From Candidatus Saccharimonadota bacterium (lineage in GTDB: Bacteria; Patescibacteriota; Saccharimonadia; Saccharimonadales; Saccharimonadaceae), in assembly GCA_017432025.1 (NCBI GenBank), contig JAFRJX010000002.1:19371-83370 (forward strand): a stretch of DNA of 64,000 nucleotides, in the 5' to 3' direction. Below the pieces are notes generated by a model, which did no database searches, was not told where the DNA came from, and saw nothing but the letters and a program-made list of their open reading frames with translations. Shown piece after piece: positions 58,554-64,000 of this stretch. A program made the position numbers and the translations under genes. Numbering within the stretch: position 1 is the stretch's first letter; every line of letters begins with the position of its first letter.

Positions 58554-59017
58554 TGAAATACAATGATTTAATGGTTGAGAAGAATACTCGCCCATCCCGT
58601 AAGGGCCGCGGTATCTCTGCCGGTCAAGGTAAAACTGCCGGTCGTGGTACTAAAGGTCAAAAAGCTCGTACCGGTCATCGCAAGATGCCTAACGGCTTCA
58701 TGGGTGGTCAACGTGCAATCATGCAAGCTGTGCCAAAGCTCAAAGGTTTCAAATCCTTCCATGCTAAGGCAGAGGTTGTCTACACGGATCGCTTGAACGA
58801 CCTCAAAGGCAAGGTTGATAACTACAAACTCGCAGAGGCTTCACTCATTTCAAGCCCATTTGTGAAAGTGAAAGTTATCTCCCGTGGCGAATTAACCGCA
58901 AAGATTGATCTTGAGACTCAATTTGCTTCTAAGTCAGCAGTTGAAGCTATCAAGAAAGCTGGCGGTTCATTCAAGAAGGTTGCTCTCATCGCAAAACCAG
59001 CCAAGAAAGCTGAATAA
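58553..59017 (+). CDS. rplO: 50S ribosomal protein L15
   Basis: Late-assembling large-subunit protein. 154 residues; RKGRGISAGQGKTAGRGTKGQKAR is the signature N-terminus, with GGQRAIMQAVPKLKGF. The stop of rpsE overlaps its start by one base. secY, normally next, is not present; a terminator follows. Confidence 0.97.
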   Translation: MKYNDLMVEKNTRPSRKGRGISAGQGKTAGRGTKGQKARTGHRKMPNGFMGGQRAIMQAVPKLKGFKSFHAKAEVVYTDRLNDLKGKVDNYKLAEASLISSPFVKVKVISRGELTAKIDLETQFASKSAVEAIKKAGGSFKKVALIAKPAKKAE

Positions 59018-59032
59018 TAGCTTAAAAAACGA

Positions 59033-59060
59033 AATAACCCCTACTACAGGGGTTATTTTT
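59033..59060 (+). terminator. Terminator after rplO
   Basis: AATAACCCC-TACTACA-GGGGTTATT followed by TTT. It closes the right half of the ribosomal cluster. Confidence 0.85.
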
Positions 59061-59092
59061 GTGGTAGAATATAGAGAAGAAACGGAGTTAAT

Positions 59093-59821
59093 ATGGAAGA
59101 AAAAGAACTGCAGACCAGTACGAAGCAACGTATCTTCATTGCGATTATTGCTGTCGTGATGCTTGGCTCGATGATTGCCGGATATGCTGCGATTATTATC
59201 GGTAATAATGGTAACAATAATAACACTAATCAAAATAGCATCTCTGAAGAGAAGAAAATACAGTATGAGGAAGAATACAATACTGCACTCACGAATTTCA
59301 AGAAGAAGAGCCAGAAGGATTTTGATAAGTTTATTGCGTTTAAGAAGGCAATTAAGGCTTATAATGAAACGACTGCCAATGAGAATGGTGTCCAGACGCG
59401 TGACTATGTCGTGGGTGATGGTCGTACGCTGACTGATGGCGATACTAACTACCTTGCTTATTATGTGGGTTGGTGTGCTAACGAAACCATCTTTGATTCG
59501 TCCTACAATGATTCGACTAATCCAACTGCATTTGAATCAGTCCTAGCTGGTTCGCCAAACATGGTGGAAGGTTGGCTCACTGGTATCGTGGGGATGAAGC
59601 TCAATGGTATTCGTGAAATCACGATTCCAAGCTCACTTGCTTATAAGGATCAGGAGGTTGCCTGTGGCGCCAATAAACCACTCAAATTTCTCGTGATGAC
59701 GAAGGCAACTGGTGGTGAACTTGAGAAACTATCCAAGGAGTTAGATACGGCTCGTCTCAAATACGTATATGCTACTCAGTACGGAATTGACTACGAAACT
59801 ATCCAGCAGAACGAAGCATAA
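59093..59821 (+). CDS. Membrane-anchored FKBP-type peptidyl-prolyl isomerase
   Basis: Extracytoplasmic folding factor of 242 residues. Signal anchor at about 13-37, an Asn-rich linker, a charged helical region, then an FKBP domain (about 105-205) with YYVGWCANETIFDSSY, GWLTGIVGMKLNGIREITIPSSLAY and NKPLKFLV. Promoter TGGTAGAAT and CGGAG precede the ATG. It may help fold the many exported proteins of this window. Confidence 0.88.
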   Translation: MEEKELQTSTKQRIFIAIIAVVMLGSMIAGYAAIIIGNNGNNNNTNQNSISEEKKIQYEEEYNTALTNFKKKSQKDFDKFIAFKKAIKAYNETTANENGVQTRDYVVGDGRTLTDGDTNYLAYYVGWCANETIFDSSYNDSTNPTAFESVLAGSPNMVEGWLTGIVGMKLNGIREITIPSSLAYKDQEVACGANKPLKFLVMTKATGGELEKLSKELDTARLKYVYATQYGIDYETIQQNEA

Positions 59822-59835
59822 TATATAATATAGAC

Positions 59836-61221
59836 ATGGATAAGACGTTTTTCTTCTATGATCTAGAAACCAGCGGATTAAATCCGCGCTCTGACCGAAT
59901 TATGCAATTTGCTGGGCAAAGAACCGATATGGATTTGAATCCGATTGGTGAGCCGGTGAATATCTTGGTGAAGTTATCAAATGACGTTTTGCCGAGCCCG
60001 GGTGCGATTATGGTCACGAAGATTACGCCGCAGCAGACACTACGTGATGGTATTACGGAGGCGGAGTTCTGTAAGATTGCGATTAATGAGGTTTTTACGC
60101 CGGACACGATTGCACTAGGTTTTAATACGGTGCGGTTTGACGATGAATTCATGCGTGCGACTCTTTGGCGGAATTTCTACGACCCGTACGAATGGGAATG
60201 GAAAGACGGGCGTTCGCGCTGGGATATGCTGGATGTCGTGAGACTAGTCAGGGCGATTCGTCCGGAAGGAATTAATTGGCCGTTTACGGATGATGGTCGG
60301 CCGACGAACCGGTTGGAGTTACTTACAAAATTGAATGGGCTTGAGCACGAGCACGCACACGATGCATTGTCGGATGTGTACGCAACGATTGCCGTGGCAA
60401 GACTGATTAAAGAAAAACAGCCGGACATGTTTAAGTTCATGTTGATGATGCGCGATAAGCGTGACATCAAGAAATACGTGAACCTCGAGAATAAAATGCC
60501 GTTTGTGTACGCCAGTGGGCGCTATGAGTCCGAGTTTAATAAGACGACCGTGGCGTTTCCGTTAACAAGTTCAAGGAATGGGAATATTCTTGTATTTGAT
60601 CTTCGCTATAATTTGGACGATTTGAAAAAACGAGCCGCCGAAAAAGATGAGGATGCGGATGGTATGAAAGACCGTGGTTTCTTCCCGTATGTCAAGGAAT
60701 TTTGCTTTAATAAATGCCCGGCGATTGCACCGATTACAGTGCTGGATAAGTTTGACGGCTGGAAGAAGATTGGGCTCTCAAAGGAAATCATTGAAAAGAA
60801 TTTAAATGCTCTACTTGCGGACCCAGATTTTGCCGAGCAAATGCGGATGAAGATTGAAAACCGTCCGGAATATCCACCAGCGATTGAACCGGAGGGAGCT
60901 CTCTACGACGGATTCTTGGATGATTTTGACCGAGCGAAAGTCCGAAAAGTGAGCGAGAAAACCGAGAACGAACTCGCCGATTATCATCCGAACTTTAGTG
61001 ATGAACGTTTGCCGGAACTCTTGCTACATTATAAAGGTCGTAATTTCCCACGGGCACTGTCGGAAGACGAAATGCAGAAGTGGGAGGAATACCGTCACGC
61101 GAGATTGGAGCGTTTAGCACCGGTATTCTTAAGTGAACTCGCGCAGAATTACGAGCGCGATGAGTTTGTCGGGGAAGAATTAAAACTATATTTTGAATCA
61201 CTTTTTGACACAGATTATTAA
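59836..61221 (+). CDS. sbcB: Exodeoxyribonuclease I
   Basis: 3'-5' single-strand DNA exonuclease used in recombination and repair. 461 residues: DEDDh nuclease domain with FYDLETSGLNPRSDRIMQFA (first acidic pair), GFNTVRFDDEFMR and HDALSDVYATIAVA (His/Asp), followed by the SH3-like and C-terminal domains of the ExoI family. Length matches E. coli ExoI. TATAAT ends six bases before the ATG. Confidence 0.94.
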   Translation: MDKTFFFYDLETSGLNPRSDRIMQFAGQRTDMDLNPIGEPVNILVKLSNDVLPSPGAIMVTKITPQQTLRDGITEAEFCKIAINEVFTPDTIALGFNTVRFDDEFMRATLWRNFYDPYEWEWKDGRSRWDMLDVVRLVRAIRPEGINWPFTDDGRPTNRLELLTKLNGLEHEHAHDALSDVYATIAVARLIKEKQPDMFKFMLMMRDKRDIKKYVNLENKMPFVYASGRYESEFNKTTVAFPLTSSRNGNILVFDLRYNLDDLKKRAAEKDEDADGMKDRGFFPYVKEFCFNKCPAIAPITVLDKFDGWKKIGLSKEIIEKNLNALLADPDFAEQMRMKIENRPEYPPAIEPEGALYDGFLDDFDRAKVRKVSEKTENELADYHPNFSDERLPELLLHYKGRNFPRALSEDEMQKWEEYRHARLERLAPVFLSELAQNYERDEFVGEELKLYFESLFDTDY

Positions 61222-61241
61222 GCTTGTGCTATAATATTAGT

Positions 61242-62156
61242 ATGGACAATAATAAAATCATGATCGTGGGCACGGGTAATGTTGGTGCAAGCGTCGCATT
61301 TGCTTTGTTAAACCAGCGGACAGCCGTAAATGAAATTATTTTAACAGACATCGTCGCGAAAGACGCCGAAGGCGAAGCGATGGATTTAACCGACGCTCTC
61401 GCTGTAGCGCCGAGCTATATCAAAATTAAGAATGGCACCTATAAAGACGCCAAAGATTGTGATGTTGTTGTCATTACCGCCGGTGCTGCCCAGCGCCCAG
61501 GTGAAACTCGCATGGAACTATTGAAGAAAAATGTGAATATCCTTAAAGGCATGGTTGAACAAATCATGGATAGTGGCTTTAATGGAATTTTCCTCGTAGT
61601 CACGAACCCAATGGATGTACTCACGTATTACACTTGGAAATTTTCCGGACTTCCAGCCGAGAAAGTAATCGGTTCTGGTACGGTACTCGATTCAGCGAGA
61701 CTACGTTTCCGCCTTGGTAGTTTCCTTGGCGTAAACCCGAAGTCCATTCACGCTTATCAAGTAGGTGAACATGGTGATTCCGAATTAACGCTTTATTCAC
61801 TAGCGGATCTTGGTGGTCAAAAAATCACTTCGATTTTGCCAAAGGAAACTTTGAAAGAGATTTCGGAATACGTCCGCAACGAAGCGTACGATATTATTGA
61901 TAAAAAAGGCGCCACGCACTATGGCATTGCTACGTGCTGCGTCCAAATTTTGAATTGTATTTTGAATGATGAAATGCGTGTACTTCCGGTATCGTCTTAT
62001 GATGCGTTCTCGGACACGTGTTTTGGTTGGCCGACCGTGGTTGGTCGTGAAGGTATTGTCAGACGTCTTGATATTAAGATTTCTGAAAAAGAAGGCATCG
62101 AATTACAAAAATCAATTAATGTATTAAAAGATGCGATTTCTCAAATTAAGTATTAG
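61242..62156 (+). CDS. ldh: L-lactate dehydrogenase
   Basis: Reduces pyruvate to lactate and regenerates NAD in fermentation. 304 residues: Rossmann GTGNVG (10-15), substrate loop AAQRPGETR with Gln84 at the position that selects pyruvate over oxaloacetate (malate dehydrogenases have Arg), TNPMDV and the catalytic GEHGDSE with His177. The ATG is six bases after TGCTATAAT; an in-frame ATG 18 bases earlier lies in the promoter. Export of the product could use the FNT channel at 5.9 kb. Confidence 0.96.
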   Translation: MDNNKIMIVGTGNVGASVAFALLNQRTAVNEIILTDIVAKDAEGEAMDLTDALAVAPSYIKIKNGTYKDAKDCDVVVITAGAAQRPGETRMELLKKNVNILKGMVEQIMDSGFNGIFLVVTNPMDVLTYYTWKFSGLPAEKVIGSGTVLDSARLRFRLGSFLGVNPKSIHAYQVGEHGDSELTLYSLADLGGQKITSILPKETLKEISEYVRNEAYDIIDKKGATHYGIATCCVQILNCILNDEMRVLPVSSYDAFSDTCFGWPTVVGREGIVRRLDIKISEKEGIELQKSINVLKDAISQIKY

Positions 62157-64000
62157 TTCAGTAGTTCTTAGTTTAGTATTTTTTGGCACGAGTGTTTTTG
62201 CTGACTCGCAGAATTTTAATTTTTCCGATTTTACGGCGGATTATTATTTGTCACGCGATGAAAATGGCGTTTCGAAACTCCGCGTAAAAGAAAAATTTAC
62301 GGCGGAATTTCCAAACACGAATCAAAACAAAGGCATGTGTCGCGATATCCCGTTTACGAATCAGAATAATTTGAATGTGACTCTGCCAGATTTAAACCGC
62401 AACAATATAAAAGTCTTGCGAAATGGCGAAGCGGAGCCGATTTATAGTTTAGAAAAAATCAATTCGTTTTACCGCGTGTGTACTGGTACGGAAGAATATG
62501 TTCTCGGTACGCAAGTTTATACTTTCGAATATGAATTTGAAAGAGTGGTGACTGGCTTCCCACTCTACCAGGAATTATATTGGGATACGAATGGTAACGG
62601 TTGGTTTCAGAAGTTTGGTTCGGTGACGGCGAGAGTACATTTTTCACCGGAAGTATATGCGAAATACCAGAACGAAAAATGGTGCTATGTGGGTAAGTAT
62701 CAAGCCAAAGGTAGTGAGCGTTGCGAGATTACGGAGCTTCCGGATGGCGTGCAGTTTGTGGCGAAAGACTTGGATCGCTTCGAGAATGTGACCTTTGATG
62801 TGCAATTTGATTTGGATTCGTTCGTGGTGCCGGCGCCAGAAAAGAATTATCAAATGGTAAATATCATGATCGGTACGGGGCTAGTGGCGCTTTTTATATT
62901 ATTCTTCCCGTTTAGAAAATATTTGAAAGCGGGCGATAAAAGAAGGCATTATAAAGATTTCTTTGTGAAACCAGAGTTCACGCCACATAATAAATATACC
63001 GTGGGTGAACTCGCGGAAATTTACATTGGTGATAAAAAGGATTCGAAAGTCGCTGTGTTACTTGATATGCTTGTGAAGAAACAAGTGAAGCTAGTTAAGG
63101 ACGAGACGGCGAAAAAAGACAAATGGAAATTACTGGTTGAAAAGGCCGACCAAATTACGCAGGAAGGCAAATATGTACTTGAGATTCTGAATGGTGGAGA
63201 CACGGTGGGGGATGGCGACGAAATTGAAATTAAGAAACGCACGGCGACTTCATCACTCGCGAGCCTAGGTCGTAGATATGTAAAATCGATTATTGGCAAA
63301 CTAAAAAGTGATGGGCTTGCCGAGTCGAAATATTCGGAATACACGTCGAGTGGTGGAAGTGTGGTGAAACAAGTTTTCTATTTCTTCTTTGGATTCTGGT
63401 ACTTCATTGCATTTGGGATTTTGTTCTTCCTGAAGATGATTGATACGTCTTCTGAATCGGCGCTCATTGGTGACGTGGTGGGAAGAGATTTCTGTATTCC
63501 AGTAGTTTGTGTGATTATCCTTGTGACGATCGTAACTTATGCTTTACTTTCTGAAAACACCAAGAAATATGAAGCGCGCACTAAGAAAGGTCTTGAAGCG
63601 TCAAGATTTATGGACGGACTTAAGATGTATATTAAAATGGCGGAAGCTGATCGTATGAAGATGCTTCAAAGCGTTGAAGGTGTAGATGTTTCGCCAAAGG
63701 GAATTGTGAATTTATACGAGAAGCTCTTGCCGTATGCGGCGGTGTTTGGCCTCGAAGAAAGCTGGATGAATGAAATGGAAGAATACTGCAAGACGGTAGA
63801 CCTTGAAGAACCAGAATGGTATAGCGGTATGGATTCTTATCATATGCATTCTCTACTCAGCACGACGACGCGCTATGCAAACGCTGCGACGAGTTATTCG
63901 AGTAGTCGTTCGATTTCTGGTGGTGGTGGATATTCGTCTGGTTTTTCTGGCGGCGGAGGCGGCGGCATCTCCGGAGGCGGCGGCGGAGGAGGCGGCGGCG
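62131..64000 (+). CDS. DUF2207-family membrane protein (partial)
   Basis: Open frame from the ATG at 62131 to the window edge (623 codons), overlapping the end of ldh by 26 bases. Signal peptide about 1-24, a beta-rich extracytoplasmic domain of about 220 residues, a transmembrane helix near 245-267, a cytoplasmic domain with a winged-helix-like segment, two further helices (about 413-432 and 451-470), and a Ser- then Gly-rich C-terminus (long glycine runs). This is the DUF2207 layout, of unknown function; only a few residues are probably missing. Confidence 0.85.
   Translation, partial: MRFLKLSISSVVLSLVFFGTSVFADSQNFNFSDFTADYYLSRDENGVSKLRVKEKFTAEFPNTNQNKGMCRDIPFTNQNNLNVTLPDLNRNNIKVLRNGEAEPIYSLEKINSFYRVCTGTEEYVLGTQVYTFEYEFERVVTGFPLYQELYWDTNGNGWFQKFGSVTARVHFSPEVYAKYQNEKWCYVGKYQAKGSERCEITELPDGVQFVAKDLDRFENVTFDVQFDLDSFVVPAPEKNYQMVNIMIGTGLVALFILFFPFRKYLKAGDKRRHYKDFFVKPEFTPHNKYTVGELAEIYIGDKKDSKVAVLLDMLVKKQVKLVKDETAKKDKWKLLVEKADQITQEGKYVLEILNGGDTVGDGDEIEIKKRTATSSLASLGRRYVKSIIGKLKSDGLAESKYSEYTSSGGSVVKQVFYFFFGFWYFIAFGILFFLKMIDTSSESALIGDVVGRDFCIPVVCVIILVTIVTYALLSENTKKYEARTKKGLEASRFMDGLKMYIKMAEADRMKMLQSVEGVDVSPKGIVNLYEKLLPYAAVFGLEESWMNEMEEYCKTVDLEEPEWYSGMDSYHMHSLLSTTTRYANAATSYSSSRSISGGGGYSSGFSGGGGGGISGGGGGGGGG

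Overview
The window is a compact, gene-dense bacterial chromosome segment, most likely from a Candidate Phyla Radiation organism and probably Saccharibacteria (TM7). Support: ribosomal protein L30 is absent between S5 and L15 (a known CPR trait); UGA is used as a stop and RF2 is present (unlike the CPR lineages that read UGA as glycine); there are no biosynthetic operons, but there are many secreted wall hydrolases, a lactate dehydrogenase and a formate/nitrite-type transporter, as expected of a fermentative surface-living epibiont. The assignment rests on gene content read by eye, not on a tree.

Layout. 1-10.8 kb: housekeeping genes (ppa, glyS, rarA, murI, hisS), small membrane proteins, an FNT channel, a tRNA-Phe/Lys/Val cluster, a possible CPTC/CPYC thiol redox pair and an Erm-like methyltransferase. 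10.8-18.7 kb: a candidate small RNA with its own promoter and terminator, then a G5/3D wall protein, rsmA, serS, hpf, secA and an M16 peptidase. 18.7-24.1 kb: a three-gene surface cluster (dockerin-bearing C1 protease, dockerin/Ig protein, membrane-anchored Ig protein). 24-29.1 kb: dus-murD, unrecognised genes around a divergent promoter with a structured leader, and prfB. 29.1-33 kb: two tandem modules, each a secreted wall hydrolase plus a small membrane protein; the hydrolases share an N-terminal NNILFYDPYGS motif. 33-39.7 kb: ribosomal operon rplC to rpsH. 39.8-56.8 kb: a surface island with a beta-helix-like protein carrying a sortase-like C-terminus and a complete-looking Wzx/Wzy polysaccharide locus. 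56.9-59 kb: the rest of the spc operon (rplF, rplR, rpsE, rplO). 59-64 kb: a membrane-anchored FKBP, exonuclease I, ldh and a DUF2207-type protein that runs off the end.

The most striking architecture is that the normally contiguous spc ribosomal operon is cut between rpsH and rplF by about 17 kb of surface-glycan genes, with a terminator on the left half and a new promoter on the right half. The centre of the island (about 42.7-51.9 kb) looks more AT-rich than its flanks, which suggests separate acquisition.

Regulation is unusually legible. Sixteen genes carry a -10 box (often extended, TGnTATAAT or TGnTAAAAT) ending only 6-9 nt before the start codon, which predicts leaderless mRNAs; ribosomal, polysaccharide and some other genes instead have Shine-Dalgarno leaders. 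No CRISPR array, insertion sequence or prophage was seen.
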